This document shows, piece after piece, positions 1 to 12,425 of a stretch of DNA of 64,000 nucleotides. The notes under the pieces are model-generated. The model was not told where the DNA came from. It searched no databases and was given only the letters and a program-made list of their open reading frames with translations. The DNA lies in the NCBI GenBank assembly GCA_946699065.1, contig CAMPDV010000316.1, forward strand, positions 288,059-352,058, written 5' to 3'. Each line of letters begins with the position of its first letter. Position 1 is the first letter of the stretch. This DNA is from Loxodes magnus. Lineage: Eukaryota > Ciliophora > Karyorelictea > Loxodida > Loxodidae. The translations under genes and the position numbers were made by a program.

Positions 1-3000
1 TGTTCTAAGAAAGGAGATTTATGCTACAGATGTCAAGAATCATTTATCCTATATAGTAATTAATGTGTTGATTCATGTCCAATAGAAACCTATCAAAGTG
101 ATTTCACTTGCTTAAGATGTGATTCTAAAATTAAAAATTGTAAGTTATGCTCTTATGACGGTGAGAGTTGCTATGAATGCTAAGATACATTTAAGATTTT
201 TAATAATACATGTGCTGATAGTTGTCCATAGGGTACTTTTTAAGATGACAGCATTTTTTGCAAAAGTTGTGATTCAAAAATAAGAAATTGTGAATAATGC
301 TCATTTAATGGAGAGGTTTGCTTAAGATGCCAGTAGCTGTTTGTTCTATATAATAACTCTTGTATCGGAAGTTGTCTTAGTTGAACTTATTAAGATTCTA
401 ACTTTATTTGCTAAAACTGTAACTAAAAATTTAGAAATTGTTACTTATGCTCAGAAAACGGAGAAACCTGTCATTAGTGCTAAGAAACATGAGATTTATA
501 CCAAAATTAGTGTGCTAAAAACTGTTCAGCTGATTAGAATTTTGATTCTATTTGCTAAACCTGTCGCTAAAAAACTTGAGGTTGTTAATTATGCTCTTAA
601 GATGGAAAAATTTGCAATAAGTGTTAAGGATAATATCTACTTATAGATAATAAATGTGTTGAAAGTTGCCCTGATGAGTCTTTTTAAGGATAAGATTAAA
701 CATGTAGAAGCTGTGACTATAAATTTAAAAACTGCTAATCATGTTCTAAGTATGGGGAATAATGCCTAACATGTAAAGCTAATTACCATATTAAATAGTC
801 AAACACTGCAGTTAGCTGTGTTGAGGACTGCAAGGAAAATGAAATAGAAGTAAATGGAGTTTGTTGGACATGCGAATTACTAAGATTATGCTATAGTTAC
901 TTTATTAATGAAACTTCGGAAACAGAAAATGTTTAATGTCCTAAAAGCGTTTAGTATTAATAGATACTTTAGTAATGTAATCAACAGAATGAAGAGACTG
1001 AAGAAAGTGAAGAAGATGAGTAATAATAAAATTAAACAATTGATAGTGAAATAGCGTAATATAGTAGCTTAGACGACTTCAATATTACAAATCAAGTAAA
1101 GAGTTTAATTGAATCTACTTATAACTTTTAAGAATATACATCTTACGGTACTTTAATAGGAAATTCTGTGGTTGTATCTACTTTTATGATTAACTCTTCG
1201 GTTCCTTTATCCGGTATGACCTTTCTTTTATAAGTTCTATTTATTACGTAGCTTATCCTATTAAATGCATTTATAAACGTAGAAAGAACAGAAAACTTGA
1301 AGGCTTATTTCTATATGAGCTTTAATAATAATAATCCAGTTTGTGGAGTTAACAACAATAACTTTCTGTCTTTAGATTTGGATTCTAGAAAGCTTCTAGT
1401 GGAAAAATAGATTTACGTGCTACTAAATTACACAAGCTACACTTTACTTTCGAATCTCAAAAGTGCCCTTTTTATACTAGTAATTCTTTTTGGACTTGAT
1501 TTCTTGCTTAAAATACTAGGAAAGTATAAAGCTAAGATTGAAAAGTTAAGAACTAAACTGACCAATAGAAATTACATATCAGTAATTTATAACCTTAAGA
1601 CACTACAAATAAATATAGCTGCTATATTACAGCTCTAGCATTTTAACTTAAGCGACTGGTATGTTGCTCTTAACTCCTTTCTTGCTGTCGCTGTTCTAGT
1701 AAGTTATTCATTTAGCTGATATAAATATCTTGTATTGCTCATAGTTTCTATGTAGTAAAGAAATACTTCGATTTAAAGTAAAAATATAGCACAGACTAGA
1801 ATGAATAGATAAAGGAAAAAATGGATCAAATAAAGGAGAAGTATATCGTGTATTTCGACAAGAAAGAACAAAATAGCTTACTCTAAGCTTCTTTCTAAGC
1901 TCTTTTCTTATCAAGAAGGCTTTTCTTTGCCTTTTCAATCATCATATTTTCTGAGATTTAGATCCTCTAAATATCCCTTTAAATTATGAACTGCTTAGTT
2001 TGGCTTTTTTATATAGTACTCTACAAACCTTTTTCAAGCTCTCTTTCTTTATTCTAAGAAGTTTATGGAGAGTTAGTTCTAATCTTCATCTTTTTCTTTA
2101 ACTTCTACTTCTGAAACAACAGGGATGCTATATAATCAAGCGAACTAAACTAAGAGGCTGATGACTATGGAACGATAATCATATATTTGTGCTGCACATT
2201 TTCAGTTGGTTCATTGTGTGTATCAATAATTTTGATTTTTGTAGAACTTTATCAAGCATTAAAAAGCAAAAAATCAAATAAAATATCCTAAAAAGAATAA
2301 GCCAAAGAAGCTAGTAAACTGGAAGCCATAAATGAAAAGAGTTAGATTCAATAAGAATAAATTAGCTAAAACTTTACTTGCTCAAGAGATATTTTGCTTT
2401 AAACTGAGTAAATCAAATAAGAAATCGTGATGGGTGACTAAAGGGAAGAAGAGCTAAAAATATGTATTAAAGAGACTTAACAATCATATAAATTATTTTC
2501 TCAGATTTTTTCAACTAAGCTATTATAAAAATTATCCTTATTTCAGCGATTCAAAAAGCTTTTGAATTTTTTAGTCAGGCAAATACAAAAATCTATATAT
2601 TTAAAATTAGAAACCTTTAGAATAATTAAGGATATTTTATTCTATTTTTCCATATTTTTACATCGCTAATATACTCAATTCTAAAACTTCCAACTTACCA
2701 ATATTTCTTCATTAGCTTTTCACAATATTCTTATTTAACTTCTTTCTATCGAAGATAAATAAGCTTTTTTTAATTCTTCTCCTTCTTTCCACTTCCACAC
2801 TAGAGCTTATACTTATAAGTCAAAATCCTTCACGAAATATAATTCCTTAAATTTATAAATTGAAGTTGATTATTTAAATTAGTAATTTTAATATAAGAAA
2901 CAAATGTTAATTTCCCGTAAAATTTAGAGTATCTTGATTAACTACGCCTTTGTTCTTATCTATGTTAATTTTAACCTAAAATATTACTTTTAATATTCAA

Positions 3001-3320
3001 CTTTTTCTAGTTTCACATTTTTATTTTTGTATATTCATATACCTGGAGTTTTTTAAGCTATCAACTAAGTCTTTATAATAAAGACTAAAGTAACCATCGC
3101 ACTTATTCTAAATACTGCTTCTTTAAAATTTTTTCTATTATAATTAGTATTAAAAAAATTATAGGAAATCTTAATTCAATCTTTAAATCAACTGAAGTAA
3201 CCATTCTTGTTTTATGTAAAAAGAAAAGTATACCTGGAGTTTAGATTTGTTAATGATTTCAATAGGAATTTATCATAATGGTTGATATATCATTTTGCTA
3301 ACATTCTTATTCTCATGTGA
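1..3320 (+). CDS. Cys-rich multi-pass surface protein, copy A1 (5' end outside window)
   Basis: Read with TAA/TAG=Gln and TGA=Trp, frame 1 is open from base 1. It encodes furin/TNFR-like Cys repeats of about 35 residues (pattern C..C....G..C..C...YYLYNNQC...CP) to about base 920, then a Q/E-rich linker, then a first membrane helix near 1465-1510 ('LFILVILFGLDFLLKILG'). A 17-nt GT...AG intron at 1699-1715 restores the frame. Exon 2 (from 1716) carries several more helices and a charged cytoplasmic Lys/Glu/Gln stretch near 2250-2450, and reaches TGA at 3318-3320. This is the 3' two-thirds of the gene seen complete at 35735-41030, to which it is nearly identical. Ciliates commonly have large families of such Cys-rich multi-pass proteins; ligand and function are unknown. 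The choice of stop is an inference, because TGA is also used inside the gene as Trp. Confidence 0.8.
1699..1715 (+). other. 17-nt intron of A1
   Basis: The sequence GTAAGTTATTCATTTAG begins with GT, ends with AG and has length 2 modulo 3. Removing it joins two frames that are each coherent. The homologous site in A3 holds a 22-nt version and that in gene B an unrelated 17-nt one, all in the same codon phase. Confidence 0.82.
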
Positions 3321-3739
3321 TACCAACTCAAATAATAAAGCAAGACTCATTTATTATTGAAGTTAATGTTTACTCTTTTTTTTCTTTAGCTAATGTGCAT
3401 ACTGTATTTTATTTTTATACCATTTAAATAGTCATAGAAAAGTTTCTAATGTAATATCTGCTTTTGGTAGTAAAAAATATGAAAAATTGGCTTAAAAGTA
3501 TAAACAGGAAAAATTATATTTGAATAAAATAAAATTTATTATGTTTATAATATAATCTCAAGATTAATGTCAGAATAGCCTCCATAATTTAGAATCCTGG
3601 ACTACTATGATATGTTTGCTTAGATTCTAGCAAAATGAAATAATAAATAAAAACAGCTTATTTATAGATCTATAATTTTATAATCCTAGATAGCTATTAA
3701 TTTTAAATATTTCTTAGTTTTATATATCTATAATATTAA
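3321..3739. other. AT-rich intergenic spacer
   Basis: AT-rich sequence between the likely end of A1 and the convergent pseudogene G. It keeps near identity to 41031-41469 because it lies inside the large direct duplication. I see no recognisable gene or RNA. Confidence 0.5.
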
Positions 3740-5560
3740 ATTAAATGTTTGACATTCTTGGAGGTATTTCAATCTCTTTGCCGTGAACCTCTAGAATGCT
3801 CTAGAGATTAAATGTAAAAGTTTATATGTCTCTTTAACTCTACTCCTTGTCATTCATATTGCTCTTAAATTATTATTTCGCCTAGATAATGCTTGATATC
3901 TTTCCGATTTTGTTGCAAAATATTCTTTTTCATTTTAGTTATATCTAATGTAATATATTCCTTTTGTTCTCAAACTTCTTCTACATTTATCTAAATAACT
4001 TTCTCCATAAAATAGAAAAGATTCTGTTCACTAAAGATATTTTTCCCCATCTCAGTACATTACTTGCGGTTTAATAACTTTTAGTTGCATTTGATGCAAT
4101 TTAGATTATTTCATAATTTATTTAATCTGGACATTTTAAAATACATCTATTATCTAACAAAATAAACGTATCTTAACACTCTTAAAAATTTATCCGTTTG
4201 ACTCTTATTTTTTACAATTAGTCTATTATAATCACAAGATATGCCTTCCATTCTTTTCTTACTAAAAGAAGAACTCTTCTTATATGCATTAAGTACAACT
4301 CCTTACATTTTAATCTCACTCTCTATAGTTCTTTATTTCTTCTCCACATGACTAGCAAATTCCATCTTATCAAAATCTTATTTATATAACTCACATTAAA
4401 GTTAATAAAAGTTATTCGTTAATTTTAGGTCTTAAGTATCTTTACATTGATAGCAAATAATTCCATCTTAAGAACATCTTGAACAGTTTTAAATTAATGT
4501 GTAGCATGATTTGCATATTACTGTGTAAGATAATATCTTTATTCACTTTCTAAGCACTCAATATCATACAGTTCTAGCAGCTACTTCATTATTACTTGTA
4601 GAGCTAGCATATTCCATCTTAAATTAACGTTTTATTAATTTTCTAGCATTAATCTTAACATTTATACTGCAAATATTTTACATCTAGCAAGCAGCTCTAT
4701 TAATCTTATACAAAATTAGTCATGATGTAAGAAAGAAAAGCATTAATCATTGAGTATATAAAATAAAGTTTAGCATTTAGTACAATTATCTCCCTATTGA
4801 TCACACTTTTCACAGTTAGTTATAGTTGCATTAAAAAAGTCATAGTAATTATCATCTTACTCCCTTACTAAGATAATGAAAAAGTTTAGTTGCAACCATT
4901 ATCTTTTGTAATTTTTAGAATGCATAGACAAGAGTCTTTAAAATTTTTTGTTTTGTTAGTACTGTATTAACTAATTTGCATCAACTCCATTAACACTTAT
5001 AGCCATCGGTAGTATATTCTGGAGAAGATCCAGAAGCGAATTATTGATAAGACTGATTTAGAATATTTAGTAAATCTTAAGTAAATAAAATAGATCCTTA
5101 TAGCATGTAAAGAATAAATGTATCCTCTTAATTATATCTGATACATTACTATCTTAAATTATGTTGTAGCTTTCCTAAAATATGAAAAACTTGAAAAAAG
5201 TCTATTCTTTAGTTTAAAACTTGCTTTCAAATCTTGAGTAAGTCAGTGAGTGACTAATTTGAACGTTTTGTTTTGCTGAAAATACTGCAAAGACTCAAAC
5301 ATCATAAACTAGACTAATGTTATTGACAAAAATTAGAGATTATGATAGAATAGCTAATTTATCTATTAAAATAATCTTGTAATTTAAGATGTCTTACTTT
5401 ACAACCATTTCAAAATTTTAAAATACTGTTTTTAAAACTTTAGATAGATTCTATCTTAAAGCTTTAGAAAATTATAATACTAGTTATTAATAAAATATCC
5501 AAGTTATCAAGCAAGTATCAATCTAGCTAGCTTTAGATTATGAAGGTCTATTTTGTATTT
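3740..5560 (-). pseudogene. Decayed Cys-rich paralogue G, copy 1
   Basis: On the minus strand the 5' part (about 5560-5200) matches the N-terminal lectin-like domain of A3. It reads 'FVNNISLVYDVWVF' where A3 reads 'YNNVTFVSDIWVFVSVS'. Downstream, remnants of the Cys repeats are visible ('NCEKCDQQGDNCTKC', about 4810), but the frame changes several times, many Cys are lost and the repeat count is reduced. No signal peptide or start was found. The copy at 41470-43260 shares the decay. I infer an old, non-functional paralogue; short introns could explain some but not all of the frame changes. Confidence 0.6.
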
Positions 5561-5737
5561 TTCTTATTTTAATTTTAAAATATAAGTTAATTTAACTAAG
5601 ATGATAATAGCTTACTTCTTTGGTGATGAGTAAGAGAGATTATTTAGTAAGATATTTGAATATTTAGATCATAGTTATTGATTATTCTAGATTAGATTTT
5701 GGTTAGAATGAAATTGCTAAGTTTTAGTTAAAATATA

Positions 5738-7882
5738 ATGAGGAAATTAAAAAGAAGTAAAGAGCAATGTAATCTCTTAGCTTCTTCTAATATGCTATAA
5801 GGATAATAATTCCTATATATAGCATTCCTAGTACTTTATGTGAAACTCTTATGTAAAGAACTAAAAAAAAGTATCTGATTAAGTGTAGTTAAATATCAAA
5901 AGTAATAAACCAACCCAGTTACTATAGAAATACAGAATAATTAATAAAGTCTAGCTAATTCAGCTAATATCTTATAAGTCTCTAAATAGCAAAGCCCTGC
6001 AATTATTTGACAAGTTGCTTCCTTCTTTGTAACTATATATTTATTAATTAAATACTAAAGAACTGAAGTTAGAAAGATGTTTAAATTAAGTATTTAAGAA
6101 TAAGGACTTAATTAACAATCTAAATTTTATCTATGTCAGCAGAATTTCTCTTTTAATGAGTCTCAAAAAAAATTAGCATATTAACCTTATTTGCCATAAA
6201 GTGCGATGGCACTAGTGATTTGAAGGAAAATACCCTTAAGATTCTTATTTTTTTACTTAAGATATACAATCAAGAATTTCTATTTAGCCAGATATAAAAA
6301 TATAATGTTATAAGCTTTAAGTTACCTTAATCAGATCATATGGATAGATGATACTACTATCTATTGCTAGTTTAATGCAGCTACTATAGTTTTTTTACTA
6401 TCTAAGTAGAAGCAATCTTACTATCAAAATCATAGGAAAGCATTCTATAAAATCAAGTACTCGTTTCAGAAATAGAAGAGTAAAATTTTATGCATAAAAT
6501 AGGTATTGAAAAGCCCCTTTATCACTCTAAGTTAATTCCTTTAGAAATGAAATAATTCTTATGATATTTATCCTAAAAAATAGAGAAACGTGAATAGATC
6601 ACAATAGCAGTTACAAATTACTATGAAATAAGAATAACCGCAATGTATGAAATCTTTCAGAACTATATAGAAAGGAATTAGTGACGTCTTAACTAGTAAA
6701 TGAAGTGCCAGATAACTGTAGACTATATGTTATTGCTTATATAATCAATTAAATAATTCTATCTCCATACTATAAAACTAGAGCTATGAATTAGATATGC
6801 TTTTTATGGTCTAAATTATTGAAACTTTAAAGAAGAAATAAAGATAATAATTGAATTTCCTTGACTAAACGCTTAGCTATTCTAAAGATATCTAAGGATA
6901 TTTTACTGTAATCATTAATACTTGAAGAAGCAATCCATGAAAGATTTTAATTATATTAATTATTTAAGTCTTTAGATATACCAAATATTAAAAAAAACAT
7001 GGAAAGGCATTCAATATCAAGAAGCATAGTCTGAAGAAAGTTTATATCTAATTAAATAAGTTCTAACCTGTACTCACATTTAGAAACCTTTAAATATACT
7101 ACGTCAAATATCAGATATGAAACCATTTAATTGATGCAATGGAACGCCATATCAATAGAAAAACCCAAAATACCTAATTATTACAGATGTAAATCAAATT
7201 AATCAGGATATATTAAGATCATTTCAATTGGACAGAAGGTTGAAGAATAAGAAAATGAGGAATATAATGAGAAAGAAAAATAAGTTAAGAAGATGAAGCA
7301 AAGAAATTCAGAATGAGGAAGAATCAAACTTAGAACTTTAATTATATGGAAAAAGGACAATGAAAATTAGTAAATTTTAAGCATCTCGTTCCTGTTCTCT
7401 CAGTAGTAATCTTATTTTTTATATTTTTCAACTAAGAAACTCTTATCTCTGCTAACAGTGTCAAAAACATAGAAATTTTAGATAAAGGATAAGATTTTAT
7501 TCCTTATAATTTACCAAATTTTGCCAAATATCAATTAATGTTTTCATAACAGGCTCTTAGGTTAAATTCAATCCAAATACTCAGAGAAACTTTACTATTA
7601 CCTTCTAAAGCATAATGATAAACTTTAAAATTGTAAATAATAAACTTTTAAAAGCTAAATTTTATTAGATATTTAGAAGCTAAATCTATAAGCAAGCTTA
7701 TTAATTTTATAAAAGCTAGCAAGTACAAAGAAAATGGTTACATTATAAAAGCCAGTTTTAATTTAGACTTAAGTTCTTAGGATTAGCTATAATCATTAAG
7801 TTATTGTATAATTAAACGAAATTAAACAAATTAGCTTATTCTTTATATTAATTTAGCTTTAATTAAATATCTTTATAAATGA
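5738..7882 (+). CDS. Unknown membrane protein F, copy 1 (3' end fused into repeat R1)
   Basis: One frame is coherent for about 670 codons with the ciliate code. It begins MRKLKRSKEQCNLLASSNML; an upstream in-frame ATG lies at 5708. Hydrophobic helices lie near residues 25-45 ('FLYIAFLVLYVKLL') and 90-110 ('IIWQVASFFVTIYLLIKYQ'), and one late in the protein ('LVPVLSVVILFFIFF', about 7385-7430). Between them is a long Gln/Lys/Asn-rich soluble part. From about 7752 the frame runs into repeat R1 and reaches TGA at 7880-7882, so the original C-terminus was probably replaced. Several TGA codons fall in ordinary positions and read as Trp. I do not recognise the family. The duplicate at 43458 has frame-breaking indels, so this is the better copy. 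Confidence 0.55.
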
Positions 7883-9334
7883 ATCATTTTCTTTTTAGCT
7901 AGAAAACTTCTTTTATTTAAGATTATTTTATTATTATTATGTTAGTCCATAATAAGCAAACTCATATTATAAGATATTTAAAATATAAGCTTTAGACTTA
8001 AAAGTTATATTCTTTAGTATTAATTATAATTAAAGACTGTATTGGTATCATTAATATTATAAGGCAGCAAAGGATTACTAATGTTAAAGATATCTACTAG
8101 CTTAAGCTATTATAATAGTTAATACTCTAGTAGTAGATAATTATTTTATAGCATTAAGCTAACATTTTACTATGCAAAAATTCTATTGGCGCAGGTTGTT
8201 TCCTTAGCTAAGCATTTCCTAATTCTGTTCTTTATAACCAAACTTATCTTGTTTTATTGAATCTCTCTATCAACTTTCTAGTCTCTATTTGTCTTTTGCT
8301 AAATAATCTTCTATTTAGCCTAAAGTAAAGATAGTACACTTTTTAGAAGTATCATATGTCTTAAATTATGAAGTAAAAGAGATTGCATTTATTGTGAAGA
8401 AGAGGATCTAAAGGAGCGGTAGTAATATGTAAATGGTTATAAGGTAAGAAAATGGATCTAAGGCAAATTAACTCTTAATATATAATCCCAAGCAATATCT
8501 CTATAGTTAGTAAAAATGGTTTTAAGTCTGATGAAGATAGAAGCAGTAAGTTAGGTAAATAAAGGTATAGAACTAAAGTTGTTTAGTAAAGGTATTAGTT
8601 AGGTTTGTAGAATCTATTGAAGTATAATAACTAAAGATACTAACTAGCTAATATATAACTATAATGGTACTATTTAATAACTAGTTACTTATATCCTTAA
8701 TAATAGCTAAGCAATATAATAAAATACAGACAAACTAAGAAGGATATAATGGATATTTTAATTTAAATAGTGATTAATAATACTAAAGAGCTAAGAAATG
8801 TAAATAGCCAGGATAATAATTAGTTAAGCAGATAGTAAACTATTATAATGAAATAACTTTAATTTAATTCTAAGTATATTAACAAGCTTGTATAGCTTAC
8901 TTTAATTAAAGCTATTAATACTATAATCTAATCAGCTTTAAGATATTTAAGATATAATATCAAATTAAATCTAATATTTAGTTATTATATAATACAGCTA
9001 AATTACTATGCTTCTAACAAATTACCAACAACCTTTTGTAAACAACTATACCTACAGATACTAATTATTTACTTCTCAGTACTTACTCACAGCCAACTTA
9101 CTTCAAAAATCAAATACGGATCATAGATTTAATGCTCTTTCAATTTATTTTACCTATACCATACAAAGGAGAGCTATAGTAATCAAGGCTATTATCATTA
9201 TTACTTTTCTACCTTATCTACTAAGCTTAATCCTTAGCTACATTCTATTCTAATAACCAATTACTTTACAACAAACAGTCAAGAAGAGATTCAAGGCTAT
9301 AGTTAACCTATAAACCTCAATTCCTTTTGCTTCT

Positions 9335-9710
9335 GCTCAATATAATGTAGGATTTGCTTAATTAAAGATTAATAAACTTGAAGGAAAAATCAAGCACTTG
9401 AGCAATATTATAAGACTAGATCCTATGCTTGCTGGTTCTAAATGTAGTAAAGGCACTGTACTGAGAAGCTTAAATAAGAATGAAGAAGCTATTGAAATTA
9501 ATGTAGCTCTTTAGGTAAATCCTAATAATGTTATTGCCTGCAGTTATAAAAGAGCAACAGTAAGAAGACTAGGAAATACGATGAAGCTACAGAATGTTTA
9601 AACATATTTATCAAAGTAAATCTTGATCTGAATATTGCCTTTGCAATTAAAGAAGATTCCCTTAAGTTACTGGGTAGAGAAAAAGAAGAAATTTAATATT
9701 TGAATAGAAC
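9335..9710 (+). pseudogene. TPR-repeat pseudogene in R1, copy 1
   Basis: Reads 'LKINKLEGKIKHLSNIIRLD', then 'KGTVLRSLNKNEEAIEINVA' and 'LQVNPNNVIACSYKRA', the helix pattern and Pro/Asn spacing of tetratricopeptide repeats. A one-base deletion near 9570 shifts the frame to 'YDEATECLNIFIKVNLDLNI'. All three R1 copies have lost the frame around this point, so the break probably predates amplification. It looks like a fragment of a host TPR gene carried by the repeat. Confidence 0.55.
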
Positions 9711-10312
9711 CATAAGTTAATCTTTCAAATAATTAAGCCTGTAAAAGAAAAGAACTTGCTTTAAATAAAGCATATTCCAAGCAACTTTTCTTTCTACAAT
9801 AAGAAAGGAATTACTCTGAACTAATTAAGAAATATGAAAATAATAATGTGCTAAATCATAGCTATTTAAATTAGACTCTAGTAATAAAAAACTTAACATA
9901 ATAAAGGATAAGATCATAAAGCTTAGATTAGAATATCAATCATAAGTATATTTTGATATTAGTATAAAATGAGAAGCGGATATTAGCAAACTTAATATCT
10001 TAATATCTTATTATTTGCTAGACTTTAGTAAGTTTAATAATAATAAGATAAATCTATTATTAAAAGGGTAACTTATAAAGATATTAGTAATAGTCTATTA
10101 ATAAATATTAAAATGTTATAAATGTCTATTTAGCTAAAATCTTTAAATTTAAAATTAAAATAACTTAGTAAAAGTATAAAGAAGTATTAGCATTGATACT
10201 TTATTAGACTTATAATAATTTAGAAGTTAAAAAATCATTTTAATATGGTTTTTATATAATGAAGATGTGATAATTTTACATCAAGAATCTGTCATTGTTA
10301 TTAGGAAATTAA

Positions 10313-11139
10313 TCAATAAAAAGATTAAGAATTAATATATTTAATTTTAAACTTAGTTAGCTATCTTCTTTGATATTAACCATCTTTTGGCTTTATTTTT
10401 ATATTAGTGGGTGATTATATCAAGCTCTAAATAAACAATCAGCACTATACAACTAGGAAGGTCATATTGTTACTTTTAACCTTATATAGATTCCTTGTGG
10501 ATTAACATATAGTCCTTTCATTATATTTCATATAATCCTATTCTTTTGAGTCAGGAGATTCTAAATTCTTTTTCTAATCTTAGCTTTTTCTTACTTTCGT
10601 AAATAGTCAAATTTTTTGGATTGCTTAATTAAATGTTAGATTGGTTGTAGTATTTTTCATTTCTTTAGCTTTTGAACTTATTTTGTTTAAGTCTTAATTA
10701 GTTTTTCTTCTTATTGAATCTTGATTTATTTAGATATTTTTATTGTTTTACTTGATAGGTTCATTAAAGCTCAGTCTTTAATTAACCACTGGATTGAAAT
10801 TTAAATAAGAAGCTATATTAATTTTAAGCATAAATCTGCTCTTCTAAAACAACTGTAAGATAGTGAAAGTTCTCTTAATAAGTGATTTCAAAATAAGCAG
10901 TCTGGTTTCTTACCTGCTCTGACATAGTTATTACTCTTATTCTAAAATGTTCTATTAGATTCTATTTACTTATAATTAAGAGCCTTTAGTTACTTGCTAA
11001 ACACTAGAATCAGATATCTCTTTCCAAAATTCTGCTTCTGTTTTACCCAAGTATGGTGAATCAGGAGGTGCCTGGTATTTTTAATCTGGTTTAGGTTACT
11101 TTTATAATATTTATAAAGTGATTGAAATAAATGAGGCAT
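10313..11139 (-). CDS. Unknown Lys/Asn/Gln-rich protein H in R1, copy 1
   Basis: Minus-strand reading from ATG at 11139 begins 'MPHLFQSLYKYYK'. The main frame is 'APPDSPYLGKTEAEFWKEIS', later 'KEMKNTTTNLTFNQAIQK' and 'RKSQDQKKNLESPDSKEQDY', ending at TGA 10313-10315. The span is 2 modulo 3, so the ATG and main frame join only if a short intron (for example 14 nt just after the start) is removed, or if the start lies elsewhere. Composition is hydrophilic and protein-like; no domain is recognised. The other two R1 copies differ by 1-nt indels in an A-run near the middle, so they may be broken. It is the only R1 ORF that looks intact. Confidence 0.4.
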
Positions 11140-12425
11140 AGTAGTAATGAAATAAGAATGTTCTAATGAACTAGTAAGTATAAAAGCAGTTTAATTAAAT
11201 AGAGGTAAACTAAAGAAGGCATAAGGACTAAGGTATGAATGCTGCAATAGTATAAGATACTATTACATTATAGATAGTTAAGCTATACTTACCATATACT
11301 CTACTACTATCTTTATTATCTTTGTATCTTTAGTATCTTTTACTATTCTATAAGATAACTAGATTAACCTATTTAGAATATATTAGATACCTCTTAGGTA
11401 TATTAAGCATCAAATAAAGCTTATCTTTAATTAATGGAACTAGTTAATTTATACCTATTAATGATATTTAGAAGGATTATTATAATTTATAATCAAAGGA
11501 TTTAATCATAAGTACTTAAGAGATTTTCTAGCTTTAAATTTATTTTTATAAGGTAAGCTAATCATTGTAAGTCTAGACTGCTTAATTAAAAAGATAGACT
11601 CTTATATATAAACTAAGCTTATTAATGCTTAATTTACCTATTTTACTATCTCTATGCTTCTAATAAACCTATTATTTATCTTTACTATAATAGCCACTAC
11701 TTTTATAAAGACTACTTCATTTAAAAGTTTAAGCTAATAAAGTATTTTAGGATCTAAGAAACTTAGTTTTTCTTACTTCTAAATAAAAATTACTTAGTAT
11801 TAGAATCTAAAATCCTTAAAGCAGAATTAGTTAGTTTAGTTGGAAGTTAATTTAAAGAAAACAGAATCAGAAACTTATTGACAGAAGCAAGATTCAACAG
11901 TGACAATCTGCTGATAGTATTTTCAGCAGGCTAAGCTTTAATAAAGACTAATTTTTTGGTGTTAAGTTGCCTATCATTTGTGTAAGAACTATCAGAATCA
12001 CTCTACTAAGGTTATTTATCTCGCTTCTTAGTGTGCTATATGAAACATTTATTGCATAAGTAAATGTAGGAAGTAACGTGATAAAGCTAGATAAGCTTTT
12101 TATAATTTAACGAGTAGAACATCAAGGATTTCTAATATTTGGCTCTATTCTTTTTGATATAATTCTAATATCTTTTATTCCTTCCATAATGATGAAGCAT
12201 TTATCTAGAATTAAAGAAAATAGCTCAATATCTATTTCATATATACTCTTCATCTAGCTAATATAAAATTTTCCTCAACTTCAGGCTAAAGAATTATTTT
12301 CTTGGTATTTTTGTATTCTATACTTATCTATATTGCTCATAAAAGGAAAATCGGTCAGTTTTTCTTATTTACTTCATAGATTATAAGGAATCTTCTAAGA
12401 TCTATTTATTCTTCCCTACTACAAC

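Larger units (their letters stand above)
7752..12425 (+). repeat. 4.6-kb dispersed repeat R1, copy 1
   Basis: A unit of about 4.65 kb occurs three times: here, inverted at 29424-34067, and direct at 45476-50135. The left edge is defined against the inverted copy, where shared sequence starts at 'ccagttttaatttagac'. On the right, this copy is interrupted by a LINE at 12426, while the other two continue about 80 bp into MORN-gene-derived sequence. I see no clear terminal inverted repeats, target duplications or transposase. It carries a TPR pseudogene (plus) and ORF H (minus). It could be a segmental repeat or a non-autonomous mobile unit. Confidence 0.8.

Noticed and set aside
341..646. Standard-code ORF of 101 codons (and its twin at 38046-38351)
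   Set aside because: It is an out-of-frame shadow of the Cys-rich gene. The real frame is frame 1, which shows regular CxxC repeats once TAA/TAG/TGA are read as amino acids.
1699..1720. Frameshifting 5-bp deletion in A1 relative to A3, making A1 a pseudogene
   Set aside because: Both copies have GT...AG segments here whose removal gives the same, better exon-2 frame. The difference lies within an intron.
7752..12425. R1 as an intact DNA transposon
   Set aside because: No terminal inverted repeats, DDE or tyrosine-recombinase motifs were visible. It is kept only as a dispersed repeat.
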